DNA from: Adiantum capillus-veneris
Lineage: Eukaryota > Streptophyta > Polypodiopsida > Polypodiales > Pteridaceae
Reading direction: 5' to 3'
Length of the DNA stretch: 64,000 nucleotides
Assembly: GCA_014529385.2 (NCBI GenBank)
Contig: CM043956.1
Coordinates: 93,917,221 to 93,981,220, forward strand
Shown: piece by piece, positions 47,859 through 59,662 of the stretch
Layout: each line of letters starts with the position of its first letter
Position numbering within the stretch: position 1 is the stretch's first letter
The notes under the pieces: generated by a model
Database searches by the model: none
What the model was told of the DNA's origin: nothing
Seen by the model: only the letters and a program-made list of their open reading frames with translations
Translations under genes and position numbers: made by a program

Positions 47859-48790
47859 AGATGCGCAAGCAACGGGTCCGCCAAATGAACGAGTGTCAGC
47901 GAGCTCCAACACACCTCTCACTGCACCACTATTGGGGGGTAAGCTTTGTAGCAGGCTGAAGTGTAGGTCGACCCCCCTGGATCACTATCATCCTGCTAGT
48001 GGAGGCTAGCTTAAAATGGGACACAAAGCCCGTGAGGGTGGACCACGCCGAAGCACCCCAAGTGTACTGTCGCGTTTGGAAAGAGCTGGCATCAGTCAAA
48101 GAACCCGAAGCCAAACCTACTGTGCCATGGGACAATCCCATAGACAGTGGCGCTGGCTCTCCAAAGGATGGTCACAAGCTGCTGAAAAGCCACTATGTAC
48201 TAGCCATGGTCCACCTCCCCACTGTTGTAGCTCTGTGTGCAACTAGCCACTGGAACAAAGTGACTCGCCTCGGTTGTCTGGAGTCCCACAACCGCTCCCA
48301 AAAACCTGACAAGAACTCAGTTGTGAGACCCTCCTCCTGCCAATGAAGTGTTGCAGCAAGACGAGCCTCTCTTCGTGCTGTTAGTACGTGGCGCCCCACT
48401 CAAACAATGTACTAAAAGAAGGGGATCCCACGGTGATCGGTTGAAGAGAAGGGGTCTCTCCAAAACCACTCTCCAGGGTCCCACTGCACTCGTGCCAAAG
48501 GACAGCTCTCCCAAGCCTAAAGCAACCAGTGGCCTGTCTCAAGATCTGTTGGGTCAGGATCTATGACACAAGTCCTCCCACAAATGTCCACTACTCGTAT
48601 CCTCTCAAAACAGCACTTTGTAACCTGTAGAGCTTCTACTGAGACTGTGTAGGGGACCTCTCCCTGGATCTCAAAGAACATGGGGAGAATAGACTTCGAG
48701 CAAGCACGAACTGTGATGAAGACCTCCAGTCGCGTGCAGGCCCCCATTCTCCATGGTCCAGGGTGCACCCAAACGGCACTACCGGCCACC
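46690..48790. repeat. Large inverted repeat of LINE ORF2 sequence, arms about 1.03 kb
   Basis: The plus arm 46690-47720 and the minus arm 48790-47770 encode the same protein segment in opposite directions. Examples: MFFEIHGEGRLYRVSIEAPQ (plus) and MFFEIQGEVPYTVSVEALQ (minus); WDSRQLRRVTLFQWLVTHRA and WDSRQPRRVTLFQWLVAHRA; GQFERLQ on both sides of the hinge near 47745. The arms are clearly diverged and indels differ. Confidence 0.88.
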
Positions 48791-48968
48791 TGTGTGGCTC
48801 TTCCCTCCTCCCATTTTGTGATTTAGCCTCATTGTACATATTTTTTTAACCCACTGGGAGAGTCTCCCCATGCCTTTGATGTAGCCCTCCCTAGTAGAGG
48901 TGGTTTGTAGCCCTATGAAAAGTTTTATCAACTAATGGAAGGATCTTTTTCTTGGGAAAAAAAAAATC

Positions 48969-49555
48969 CACAAAAAGACCATCCCAACCAGGAGCTTTCC
49001 ACCGGCCCAAATCAAGCAAGATGGCATACAATTCCGACTCAGTGAAAACAACTTCCAAGTCTTGAGCCTGCTACATCAAAAGAATGGGAGTAACATGCAA
49101 TAAAACCAAGTGACACGCTTGGCGAGCTTCTTGCGTGGGAGAAGGAGTCTCAAAGATCTTGTCGTAATGACAGTACAGGGCTTGTGCCAGCTCTTGTAAG
49201 GAAGAGGTCCACTCCACTAACGATAATTTAACTCTCCTATGGCTTGAGACTACCAAGAGTGATGCAGATGCTGGAAGAATTGTTTAGAAGCACATTCTAT
49301 ATTTGCAAAAGCCTATTGACGAGCTCGAGTCTTCCATTTGGCCAATTTCCTCTCATCGTTATGCCGTAGCATAGTGCGAGCAGAGAGCAACTCGGCCAAT
49401 TGAGTCTCAATAAAAGAAGAATTGTTAGCCAAGTGCATTAATCTGCTACAAGTATCCTTTGCCTGTTTAACTTGTTCTCTTAATTGTGACAAATAATACC
49501 TTCCATAATCTTGGATAACACATTGAACACGCATAACAAAGCAAAACCAAATACA
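48969..49555 (-). pseudogene. LINE-B ORF2, 5' part (linker and RT start)
   Basis: Frames read QDYGRYYLSQLREQVKQAKD (linker after the endonuclease), then KIFETPSPTQEARQACHLVL and ILLDLGRWKAPGWDGLFVDF (RT start at 48970). The endonuclease is missing because LINE-D begins at about 49556. Stops are present. Confidence 0.75.
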
Positions 49556-49894
49556 GGAGCTGCTCGCTGCTCGTTGTACACTCCCACCCTCGCCATTCAA
49601 GCACTGCCCCCTCTCCTCCTTGCATCCCGTCAGCCCACGCACGCGTGCTTCTGTTGCTGCTGCCTGCTCTGCGCGCAGTTGCCCCCAGCGCGCAACCTGC
49701 CCGCCTCAGCCCTGCGCCCCCCAGCCTCAGCCTTGTGCCCGCCCGCTCAGCCTCGCGCTCCCTTTATCCCCCGCCCCTTTTTCCCAGCCTTATCCTCCTT
49801 CACGTCACGTTCTCAGCTCGCAAGTAGACTATATTTCAGCCTACTCTGAGTGTCTCGTCACCATCGCCCTTCTCGATTCAACAGCAAACACAGA

Positions 49895-51836
49895 ATGGCA
49901 GCTTCTGCTCCACCTCAGAGGACTTTACAGAAGCCCCCTCGCCCGACACCGCAGAGCCGACCCTTCGAATTGCTCTCTCGCCAAAAGAGCAAGCGAGCTT
50001 GATGGCCGAAGTGGAACGCTTGCAAGCCACTTCGGTTATTTGCAAGATCATTGCACTCGGCCCAATCGGGGTGAGCTTCAGGATCTACTTCAGGCCCGCC
50101 TTCTCTCCGATGTGGGCAAGATCACCGATGTCCAGATCCTCGGGAGAGGGTACTATCAGAATACAGTTCAAGTCTCCAAAGATGACGGCCAAGGTGATTT
50201 CGATGAGCTCGCTCGGCATCCGAGCAGCTCGAGCTTACTTTAGACGATGGCATCATGGTTTTGACCCTACTACAGATGTGCTTGAGGAGGAGACCGACTT
50301 GCCGATTTTGGTCTGCTTCCCAGGCCTGAGGCGAGAGTACCTCCCTCTTCTCCCCAAGATTGGTTCCATGTTCGGGACAGTTCTGGAGTCTCCGCGCACT
50401 GTAGCTTCAGTTGTGGCCAAGGCCGTAGGTTTACCTACTGTGCGGGTTCTTGTTTGAGACACACTCCCTCCAGAAGGTGATACTACTCCCTCGGTTGAGT
50501 GGGGGTTGGATCAGACAGAGTGTGGAGTATTCGGGTCTACCGAATCAGTGTTTCATCTGCAGACAGATGGGCCATTTAGCAAAGGCCTGTCCTCACAGGA
50601 GATCTCGACCCACTGCGCATGCGCAGCCTCCCAAGGCTGAGCATGCCCAGCAGCCAAATACACAGGACGCACAGGCTGGTACCTCGACAAAGACAAGCAA
50701 TCAGACAGCTGACGGTTGGCAGCAGGTGCATGGCCGCTGCCGACAGGGACGGGCTCGCCCCATTGCTCCCCCTGGTGATCGATTTCCTGCAGCTCAACAA
50801 CACTAGGTTCCGATAGGGAACCGTTTTGACCCCCTTCAACAGGACCCGCCTGAGGAGGCCTCGTCCACTTCATATCCTCCCTCCACCTCCTCCTCCCTCA
50901 GACGCTGCTGCTCCGCCTCCCCCACCTCCTCCCCCTACTCCACCCTCATCCCCGCCTCTCGTCCCTCCTCTCTCCCCGGTGGGGCCCACAGCCTCATCTC
51001 CCGACCCCTCCCACACTCCTCCTCAGACGCAGGGGACTGGACACGTGTCTGCTGCGAGGCGATCTCTTGGTAGTGCTTTCGCTACGAGCCGTGTGGCTCG
51101 GGAGGGACACCCCCATCTGAGGCCGCCTTTTCTCGTGCAGACTTCTCCTTTTGCAGTAGTCCCTAGAGGTCTGACTAGCTTTGACATTCGCAGACACTGG
51201 GACTTCTTCGACTATAGCTTCACACGGTTCCTGGGTGACTCTTCTCCTGACTTGGAGGAGGCTTGCTTTCAAGTGCACATCCTCTTTCTTGCAGCTCGAG
51301 GCATTGAGGCTTTGAACACAAAGGTGGGCTTCTCCTTCCCACTGTGCGGTAGGAATCCTACAGAGTGGACCCTGCACACAGTTCTTAACTGGCTCCAGAT
51401 TCAGGCTACTAAGTTCTTACACCACACAGGGGACTTAGGGGTGACAGATCTGGTTCAGACACTTTGGCCTCTTGTCAAGTTCAGCGTGATGCCACCGGAT
51501 GCAGCGGGTTGCAGGCACATTGTGGTGCATCTGTTTGCTGGCACTCAGAGCCCTCCTTGCTATGTATTTGTACATGAGGATTCTTGGACAGAGGATGTAG
51601 CCCTACGGGCTGCATGCTCGGCTTGGGCCTAGGTGGGACAGTCACTCTATACGCGCTTGTCTAGAGGTCGTTCGGATGCGGATTACTCCCCATCCAAACT
51701 GGCCTCAGAGATAGCGAGGTTGGCTGCTGTTGCAGCATCTGTTTTCTCTCACCGACTCCATGAGGATCATCTCATGGAATGTGCAGGGATTAGGAGGGGT
51801 CTAGTTTCAGCCTCAGAGGTTTTGGCTACGTCATGA
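49895..51836 (+). pseudogene. LINE-D ORF1: DUF4283-like domain, CCHC knuckle, Pro-rich linker, extra globular part
   Basis: ATG 49895 starts MAASAPPQRTLQKPPRPTPQ; a shift near 49960 moves to the frame with LMAEVERLQATSVICKIIAL. ARAYFRRWHHGFDP and LPILVCFPGLRREYLPLL (50230-50350) match the DUF4283-type domain. After another shift comes CFICRQMGHLAKAC (50550-50592), the knuckle. A third frame (50826-51632, 268 codons open) has a Pro-rich stretch then about 180 residues with HWDFFDYSFTRFLGDSSPDL and GRNPTEWTLHTVLNWLQIQA, followed by a TAG and on to 51836. This C-terminal part is not in the usual plant ORF1 that I know. Confidence 0.65.
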
Positions 51837-52872
51837 GCTTTAGCGATGCCTTGTGGGTGGTGAGATTGATATTCTTATGCCACAGGAGTATCATCTATGT
51901 GAGAGCTGCATTAGACGGTGTGGTTAGATTTTGCGTAGTCGCTATGTGACGTTTTGGTCAGCTGCATTTGGACCTGGAGGCATCCAGGGAGGGGTATGCA
52001 TGACTATTGCGGATTCTTTGGAGCAGACCATTGTGGGCAAAGGTATTATTGTACCAGGCAAAGCTCAGTGGATTACTATGCACGTTCAGGGTTGCCTCAT
52101 GGGTTTCCTGAACATTTATGCGCCCAATGTGGCAAGTGCACGGGCAGAGTTCTGGTCTCAGGTTGTGGAGTCTTTGCCGCATGCACAGCATTGGTGTGTT
52201 GGGGGAGACTTTAACATGTTGGAGGACCCCTCTGATCGGATTGGAGGTGGCGATGCCACGTTGCACAGGGCTGAGTTGGCAGCTTGCGAGCAGCTATGTA
52301 TGACTATGAGGGTTTCTGATGTTTGGCAGCATTCAGGTTTTGTGAGACCCCCTAACAACTTGGCTTTCTCTCGTTCTGATTGCACAGTTGGAGGAGTGAA
52401 TCTATCTACAATAGATCGCTTCTACGCTAGTGATCGCATTTGTGACTTGGGTGGGTCAGTTTGCATCTTAGCTGGGACATCTTTTTCGGACCATGCACGA
52501 GTGATCCTCACGGTGACAGATAGACAGAGGAGAGGGAGCACGATGCTACGCATCCCTGAGAGCATCTTGTTGGACTCCGAGCTCAGAGAGCGAGTGGTGG
52601 CTCTTTGGACAAAGGGCTTGGACACACAGGACTCTCCTGCTGACAGAGTGGTCTTTGGACTTGCTCAGCTTAGTCGTTTCTTTCTCCAGGAGTCTACGGC
52701 CCGCTTGGCTCCAGCGAGGGAGGAGCAGCGCCTCCGACGGGGCGTTGCTTCCTTGCAGAGGATGCAGGAGCAGCACCCAGACAGTCCTTGGTTGGAGGAA
52801 TAGTTGCAGTGGGCTCGCCAGGAGCTTGCCAACATAGAAGAGAGGCGTATAACCAGCCTGTACAACGTATAG
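51760..52872 (+). pseudogene. LINE-D ORF2: endonuclease domain
   Basis: ATG 51760 reads MRIISWNVQGLGG (first motif), then after small lesions IDILMPQEYHL (catalytic Glu). The open piece 51931-52803 has GFLNIYAPN, HWCVGGDFNMLEDPSDRIGG (catalytic Asp-Asn), NLSTIDRFYAS and TSFSDHARVIL (catalytic Asp-His). A helical linker (EEQRLRRGVASLQRMQEQHP) follows to a TAG at 52801. All catalytic motifs are preserved. The start overlaps the end of ORF1 in another frame. Confidence 0.88.
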
Positions 52873-53120
52873 GGCGGTTCTATTTCATTTACCTGTTAAC
52901 TTCTGTTGGAATTAGGGTTGCAGAGAAACGCACACAGCTTGGAGAAGACGAAGGAAGCTGAAGGCACACAATAGAGAGTGTGTGCAATGGAAAAATAGAT
53001 AGCCCTAGAGTGATGGGCGTATATACAATGCACGGGGGAAAAAACCTCCTAGAGAGGAAAAAAATGCCCCGGCGGTCCTAGTGTGTTCACACACATCACT
53101 ACCACATGTATATGGTAACA

Positions 53121-53134
53121 AATCCCCCCTGGAG
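53121..53134 (-). promoter_or_regulatory. Copia-2 polypurine tract
   Basis: CTCCAGGGGGGATT on the minus strand, directly before the 3' LTR. Confidence 0.85.
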
Positions 53135-53139
53135 TGATG

Positions 53140-56100
53140 CGGTGAACGAGAGTTGGCACATAAGTAAAGGGAAATGCCATGCCCTGAGGACATGATCGGT
53201 CCACAAAGGGGAGTAAGCCCAAAGCTTTGCGGAAAGCTTCGAGCTTCTCACGAGACAATGCCTTTGTGAAAAGATCTACAAGGTTGTCCTGTGTTGGCAC
53301 ATAAGCCAAGCTAATCTCTCCTGCTGAGAGCCTCTCCCTGACATAGTGGTAATGCACCTCAATGTGCTTTGTGCGAGCATGAAAAACTGGGTTCCTCGCA
53401 ACTGCCAATGTGCTCTGACTGTCAGTGTAGATAGTGTGGGTAGTGTCCTGTCCAACACCCAAATCAGCCATAAGGCGTCTTAGCCATACACACTCAACCG
53501 TAGCTGTGAAGACTGCCTTGTACTCAGCCTCACAACTCGAAGTGGCCACAGTAGGTTGCTTCTTGCTCAATGATGATATACATGAACTGCCAAGCATGAA
53601 ACAAAAACCACTTGTGGACACTCGCGTGTCAAAACAACAAGCCAATCTGAGTCCGGAAAAGCATGTAAGTCTAGCGGAAATGACCCCCCTTGGGATAAAA
53701 CAAGCCAAGATGTAAAGTGCCACTAAGGTAGGGAAAAATCCTCTTGACAGCCTGTCAATGCTTAGATCCTGGGCTATGCATAAATCTGTTGACCTGTGAG
53801 ACTGCAAACTGAATATCTGGCCTCGTGTTGCATACATAAATGAGGCATCCAACAACAATTTGGTAAAACGTGACATCTGCAGGATCACTAGCCTCACAAC
53901 TAGCTGTGAAAAATGCCCTATACTCAGCCTCACAACTCGAAGTGGCCACAGTAGGTTGCTTCTTGCTCAACCATGATATACATGAACTGCCAAGCATGAA
54001 ACAAAAACCACTTGTGGACACTCTCATGTCAAAACAACCAACCCGTCCGAAAAAGCATGTAAGTCTGGCGACAATGATCTCCCCTTGGGATAAAACAAGC
54101 CAAGATGTAAAGTGTCACTAAGGTAGCAGAAAATCCTCTTGACAGCTTGCCAATGCTTAGACCCTGGGCTATGCATAAATCTGCTGACCTGTGAGACTAC
54201 AAACTGAATATCTGGCCTCGTGTTGCATACATAAATGAGGCAGCCAACAGCAGTTTGGTAAAGAGTGACATCAGCAAGATCGCCAGCATCATGTAGACTC
54301 AAGTTCAAACCTGTTTCCATGGGAGTGGCAATAGGTTTGCAATCCTCAAGTCCAAACTTACATAGCAATGTCTCTATGTAACTTTTCTGACACAAGGCAA
54401 TACCACCATCACACTGCTTAAACTGTATGCCCAAATAATGATGCAACAACCCCAAATCTTTCATCTTGAAAGTAGCATTCAAATCAGCCTTAAATTCAGC
54501 AATATGTCTCTCATTTGGTCCAGTGATTAGCAAATCATCTACATAAAGAACCACAATGAGAAGTACATCACCCTCACGCTTTACATACAATGTGCTTTCT
54601 ATTGGACAGTTACGAAAGCCTTGTTTGACCAAATGAGTGTCAGCTTTCTCATACCAAGCACGAGGAGATTGCTTCAACCCATACAAAGCCTTGTACATTT
54701 GCACACTTTGTCCTCTTGTCCTTTCTTGACAAAACCGCAAGGCTACGTAACATAAACTTCCTCAAATATGTCACCATTCAAGAAAGCAGTAACAATGTCT
54801 GATTGATGTTCATCCCAACCAAAATGAGCTGCCAATGCACATAGAAAACGTACAGTAGTCATACAACAAGTGGGAGCAAAGGTCTCTTCATAATCTATGC
54901 CTTTTTGTTGTGCATAACCCTTTGCAACAAGTCGAGCCTTATGGCGATCGATCTTACCATCCGGCTTGCGTTTCAACTTGTAAACCCACTTCATACCAAT
55001 GGCTTTTTTGCCAGGAGGCAAATCACATAAAGTCCATGTGTCATTTTCTATAAATGCATCATATTCTGATTGCATGGCAGCCATCCAATTTTTTGACCTC
55101 TGTGCTTCATCAAAAGATAGAGGTTCCTCAACATCATGTAAGCTAGACACAGCCAAAGCATAACAATCTAATGCATAAGATGCATGGCGAGAGCCTGAAC
55201 GAGTACGACTAGACAAAGGTGCATCCAATTTACTGTCACGCAAAGTGTGCACCAGCCATTTTGGCATACCTCTAGCCTGCTCATTTTCAGCCCTTTCCTC
55301 ATCAAGTGCGTCATGTACATCTGCATCAGTAATAGGCTGATCTGTAACATTTTCAGAAACCCCCATAGGCTGTACATTTGCCTCATTGGAACTTACATTC
55401 GTATTTCCACCAGTGAAAAGAGGCAACGAAGTGTCATAAATGTCCTGTGAGCTTACATTACTATCTCTAGTACATGGCAGCAAGGACTGAACAGAATCTT
55501 CCACAAATACTACATCCCGTGAAACCAAAATTCGTTTTGTTTACGGATGATACAACCTGTAACCTTTGCTTTAAGCACTATAACCAACAAAAATACATTT
55601 GACAGCCTTGTTTGTGGTACCAAAGCATATGCCAAACAGCCAAAAACACGCATGTGCTCAATAGAAGGCTTTCTATCATGCCATGCTTCATATGGAGTAA
55701 TAGACTGCAAAGCTTTCTTAGGACACCTGTTTAGTACATAAGTGGCACACATGATGGCCTCAAGCCAAAAAGAATGCGGCAAAGCTTGACTTTTGACCAT
55801 ACATCGTGCCATTTCCGTAAGTGACCTGTTTTTCCTCTCAGCAACACCATTTTGCTGAGGTGTATAAGGCATTGTACATTGGTGTTTTATCCCACGACTA
55901 GCCAGAAATGCATTGAATTCATGAGACATATACTCCTCCCCTCGATCGGAACAGAGGGTGCCCATAGTACATTTCGAGACATTTTCAGCCATAGCCAAAA
56001 ATTGTTTGAAGCACATAAAAACTTCGGACTTCGCTTTAAGCGAAAATACCCATGCATGCCTGGAGTAATCATCAATGAAAGTCACGAAGTAAAAGTAATT

Positions 56101-57829
56101 GCCCCAAGGACGGAGTTCGCATGGGTCCACAAATATCACTATGCACAAGCTGCAACCTGCATGTGGCCCGAACTGAACCATCCTTTGGAAACTTATAACG
56201 CTGCATCTTATCCAAAATACAGCCTTCACAAATATTTTTGACAGGTGCTTCAAGAGGCGGCAAAGAAGCAACCATATCAGATTTCTGCAAACGCAGCAAA
56301 CTGGCAAAATTCAGATGACTAAAACGTGCATGCCAAAGTTTTGCATCTGAAATAGCCCTTGAATCTGCAACTGCATTTGCAAAATTTTGTCCACACTTGT
56401 CATACAAAGTGAGCTTATACAGCCCACGGCACAAAAGCCCATATGCAACAATTTCATCACCAAAACTGAGATCATGAACTGTACATCTATCATCCACAAA
56501 TTTGACTACAAGTCCAAGTCTAGCAAGTGCAAATACAGACAAAAGATTCTTCTTGATCTCAGGTACATAAAGTGCATCAACAAGTGTGAAAGAACTGCCA
56601 TTTGCAGCAGTAAGCACAATCTTTCCAACTCCCTGAACCAGATAAAAGGCATTGTTGGCACAAGTGACTGAATTCCCATGAGGAACAGACTCGAGAGAGG
56701 TAAACAATTCACGATGTGAGGTAATGTCCTTTGTAGCACCACTGTCAAAATACCACACATGTGAATCTGCAGCAATTGACAAGCATGCATCATGGATAGC
56801 AGGATTGTAAGTGCACTCTGCGCTAAAAGCCCATTCTGCATCAACTTCAGCATTACAGTCTCCTTTTACAGAAGACTCAACAATGGTTGCATTTGTAGTG
56901 GAACCAGCATTTGCAGTGGAACCATCCTCTTTCTTCTTAGCCTCTTTGGCCTTCAACTTAGGACACTGCTTGATCAAGTGATCATTAGCTTTACAATAAT
57001 GGCAACATATCTTCTTTTTGCCCTTATCACCAGAATTTCCAGACGAATTGCTGCCAGCAGAAACATTAGGAACAGAAGTTTTGCCACTCGTAGCAGAACC
57101 ATAAGAAGTGGCTGCATTACTGTTACCACCCTTTCTTTGAGAAGCAATAAAAGCCTGTTCAATTGCACGCTGCCTAGTCCTGTTTTTTCTGGAAAGTGAC
57201 TCTTACAACAACAATGTGCATAATGCATCAAACTTAACAAACTTCAGGATTTCCTTGGGTCATCAGTCTCCAAGTACTAGCAAAAGTCTGGTAGAAATCT
57301 GGTAAGGCATCAAGAACAGTCTGCACAAGGAATCTGTCTAAAATGACTTCACCTGCAGAAATAAGTTGCTCATTGATATCCTTGACACAAGCAAGGAAAG
57401 TGTCCATATCATCTTCCTCATGCATAATCTTCGACTCCAGCTCTCTACGCAGGAAAGCAATTTTAGCCTCATTGCGACTTACATAAAGACCAGTGAATAT
57501 ATCCCAAGCCTGTTTTGCAGATTTTGCTGAACGGATGTGAGGAACAATGATGCGCTTCACAGACAACGCAATCAATGCATGAGCCTGCGCATCCTTTACA
57601 TCCCAACGAGCTTGTTCTGCCGTAGGCAAAACAACTCTAATAGCAACAATCCTTGCAGCAAGACCTGCAACATCGTCAACATCGCCTGCATCGTCAGATC
57701 CAGGACATGCATCAATGCCCTGCACAATATTCCAGACGCCCTTTGACACAAGAACATGTTGCATCATGTAAGCCCACATAGGGTAATTGTCCCGATCTAA
57801 CCGACAGTGTCCTCAGCAGCAAACATCTT
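53140..57829 (-). pseudogene. Copia-2 gag-pol, with lesions and a duplicated RNase H segment
   Basis: Gag starts near 57829 and is well preserved at 57779-57234 (VWNIVQGIDACPG, FLRRELESKIMHEEDDMDTF). After frame changes come the knuckle CHYCKANDHLIKQC (about 56980), protease VWYFDSGATKDIT (56750), and integrase with HSDICGP, CSDRGEEYMSHEF and QNGVAERKNRS (Asp-Asp-Glu). RT has MKWVYKLKRKPDGKIDRHKA and VLYVDDLLITG (about 54530). RNase H has SSCEAEYKAVF and DSQSTLAVARN (53500-53380). Five or more stops or shifts separate the pieces. A segment of about 400 bp is duplicated (53521-54320). Confidence 0.92.
53521..54320 (-). repeat. Tandem duplication of about 400 bp in Copia-2 RT/RNase H
   Basis: TACTCAGCCTCACAACTCGA occurs at 53521-53540 and 53921-53940, exactly 400 bp apart; the phrase with CTGGGCTATGCATAAAT recurs with a similar offset (about 53768 and 54164). 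The duplication repeats the end of RT and the start of RNase H. The normal element has one copy. Confidence 0.9.
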
Positions 57830-58120
57830 GAACACAGTGTGAAAACTACCCGAAAATAGGAGAAACGGAGTGGGAACAACACGTGCTATATAGCACAAAT
57901 TGTAGAAGACTGTAAGGCACCTATTATGCAGAAAACGGCACTAACAGAAATTCTGCACAAAATGACGAAATAGCCTGTGCAGTACTGCCTGTAGTGGAAA
58001 CGGAGGCCGAAATGAGCCCGAATCAAAAACCTGTGAACGCTCCCCAAACCTCATTGTAATCGGAGAAAGTGAGCAGGCAAGTGCTCGAGCAGCTGGCGAC
58101 TAAGCCCGGGAGGACGTAAC

Positions 58121-58136
58121 CTGCTCTGATACCAAT
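58121..58136 (-). promoter_or_regulatory. Copia-2 primer-binding site (initiator Met tRNA)
   Basis: The minus strand reads TTGGTATCAGAGCAGG directly after the 5' LTR end. Confidence 0.9.
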
Positions 58137-59649
58137 TGTTGGAATTAGGGTTGCAGAGAAACGCGCACAGCTTGGAGAAGACGAAGGAAGCTCAAGGTAC
58201 ACAATAGATAGTGAGTTACTTAGTGTGCAATGGAGTGATGGGCGTGATGGATAGCCCTAGAGTGATGGACGTATATACAATGCACGGGGAAAAAACCTCC
58301 TAAAGAGGGAAAAAATGCCCCGGCGGTCCTAGTGTGTTCACACACATCACTACCACATGTATATGGTAACAACTTTACACAAAGCACTGAGAAGGAAAGA
58401 GAACACAGATGCGTCCAGCGACTAGAATGTCACTGTGCACACGAGACCGACACCCTGTAGGCCCCAAAGACTAGCGTCCTTGTCGGCATTTCTTTATTCA
58501 ATTTAAGGTAGACGATCCGACCACTTAGTACAAGCTTTCACAAAGTTGTCCAGACCTGGCAAGGGCTGAAAATGCAAGTTCTCGACCTGATTTTGGCAAC
58601 ATAACGGCACAAAAACCCCTGTAGGTCAAAAGTACTTGTCTAGGACGGATTCCCTCACTATCTGGAAGCTTTCTGGTGAGCTGTCACAGAAATTCAGCAG
58701 GCTGTAATTCTCTGTTTTTCACTGCCGGGTGCCCAAAAGCCTATACATGCATCCCAAGGCTCTCATAAGGCGCCCTTGGTGTTTCCTTGCAGTTTAGGTG
58801 CGAAACCCTAAACTTGCAGAAAAAAAACAGCAGGCTGTAATTCCCTGTTTCGGATCGTTTTTAGTGGAGCGAACATGCCTACGCATGTCCCAAGGGCTCC
58901 CACACGCAATGGGACAAACTCCTTTGTGAATTGGACGAGTTTTCACGCAAGAAAACTCTCCAAACTCGCAATCTTTCATGATGGTATTGTGCGTACCTGT
59001 GGGGGATTAGCAATTAGCTAATCCGGTTCCTATTCAGAAGGCTCTTGCCTTGGCAAACGTGCATAAACCCCCAGAACTGTACATATTCATTTGAGTAGCC
59101 CAACTAGTGGGGCATTACCATATGTGCCAAAGGGAAGAGAGAGATGCACGAGAGCAAATCATCGCGCTACATGAGACAGGAGAGAAGGCAAGCTTTCCAT
59201 TAAAGCTGTAGACCTGCACCCACTACTCAAACACACTGTAGGTCACTTTTCTGAGCAAAAATCAGCCCCAGCCTCAAATGGGCGCCTCCTCTTGCTGAGG
59301 TGTCTTGCAGGCTACTCTCCTCCTGCCAAATGTCCAGTTTGCCGCTTTGAGTTAATTCCCTAGTTCCTAAAGTTGTAAGTGACTTTCTGAGTGCCCAGAT
59401 TTCATTTGGTGCGCACAAGCTTTCATACTCATCAGAATTCAGTGCTAACTGGCTCAACCAGTCCCAGACTGACTGACCTAGACTCCCAATGTGAGAAACC
59501 CGTTCGGCTGTAGCCATTTCACACTGGCCATGCAATGTCCACTTGCACCTTATCAAGGGTTCCGGGGAAAACAAGTCAAAATAAAATAAATAAAAATATG
59601 TAGTACATTTTTAGAGAAGGCAACAAGAAAAATACACCGTTTGATGACA

Positions 59650-59662
59650 CACCCCACCCTTG
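59650..59662 (-). promoter_or_regulatory. Chromovirus polypurine tract (probable)
   Basis: CAAGGGTGGGGTG on the minus strand, followed by TGTCATC as LTR start. Confidence 0.6.

Larger units (their letters stand above)
45346..48968 (+). mobile_element. LINE-C, 5'-truncated LINE inserted in LINE-B, with internal inverted duplication
   Basis: Plus-strand RT starts abruptly with SVRKGCPLAP. The tail continues to a 3' untranslated region and an A10 run at 48959-48968. Similar sequences flank it (TTCCATAGAAAG at about 45330-45341 and ATCCACAAAAAG at 48969-48980), consistent with an aged target duplication. A roughly 1-kb segment of its ORF2 is present twice, in opposite directions (46690-47720 and 47770-48790). 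It is noticeably GC-richer than its surroundings. Confidence 0.78.
43195..49555 (-). mobile_element. LINE-B, L1-like LINE, interrupted by LINE-C
   Basis: The left part (43195-45340) has RT and the C-terminal zinc-binding region. The right part (48969-49555) has the endonuclease-RT linker and RT start. LINE-C sits between. The split falls inside the motif KAPGWDGLFVDFF / LSMEFFLSFWDY. The 5' part is cut off by LINE-D at about 49556. Confidence 0.8.
49556..52893 (+). mobile_element. LINE-D, GC-rich L1-like LINE, cut by the chromovirus LTR
   Basis: A GC-rich 5' region (49556-49894) is followed by a long ORF1 (49895-51836) and ORF2 endonuclease (51760-52872). At 52894 a TGTTAAC sequence, read here as the LTR of the Ty3/gypsy element, begins. 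RT of LINE-D is therefore not in the window. Base composition differs strongly from the AT-rich surroundings. Confidence 0.8.
52904..58371 (-). mobile_element. Copia-2: Ty1/copia element with short LTRs
   Basis: LTRs at 52904-53120 (217 bp) and 58137-58371 (235 bp), both TGTTGGAATTAGGG... to ...TATGGTAACA. The right LTR has a short internal duplication around ATAGCCCTAGAGTGATGG. Target duplication ACTTC / ACTTT (52899-52903 and 58372-58376, one mismatch). The primer site (TTGGTATCAGAGCAGG on the minus strand) is at about 58121-58136; the polypurine tract CTCCAGGGGGGATT is at 53121-53134. Confidence 0.93.
52894..59649 (-). repeat. Chromovirus 3' LTR, interrupted by Copia-2 (52904-58371)
   Basis: The LTR pieces are 52894-52903 and 58372-59649. 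The ends are TGT and ACA in element orientation. The inside has a repeated phrase, CAGCAGGCTGTAATTCTCTG near 58687 and a variant near 58829. Only one copy exists in the window, so the LTR boundary rests on the TG/CA ends and the polypurine tract. Confidence 0.55.
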
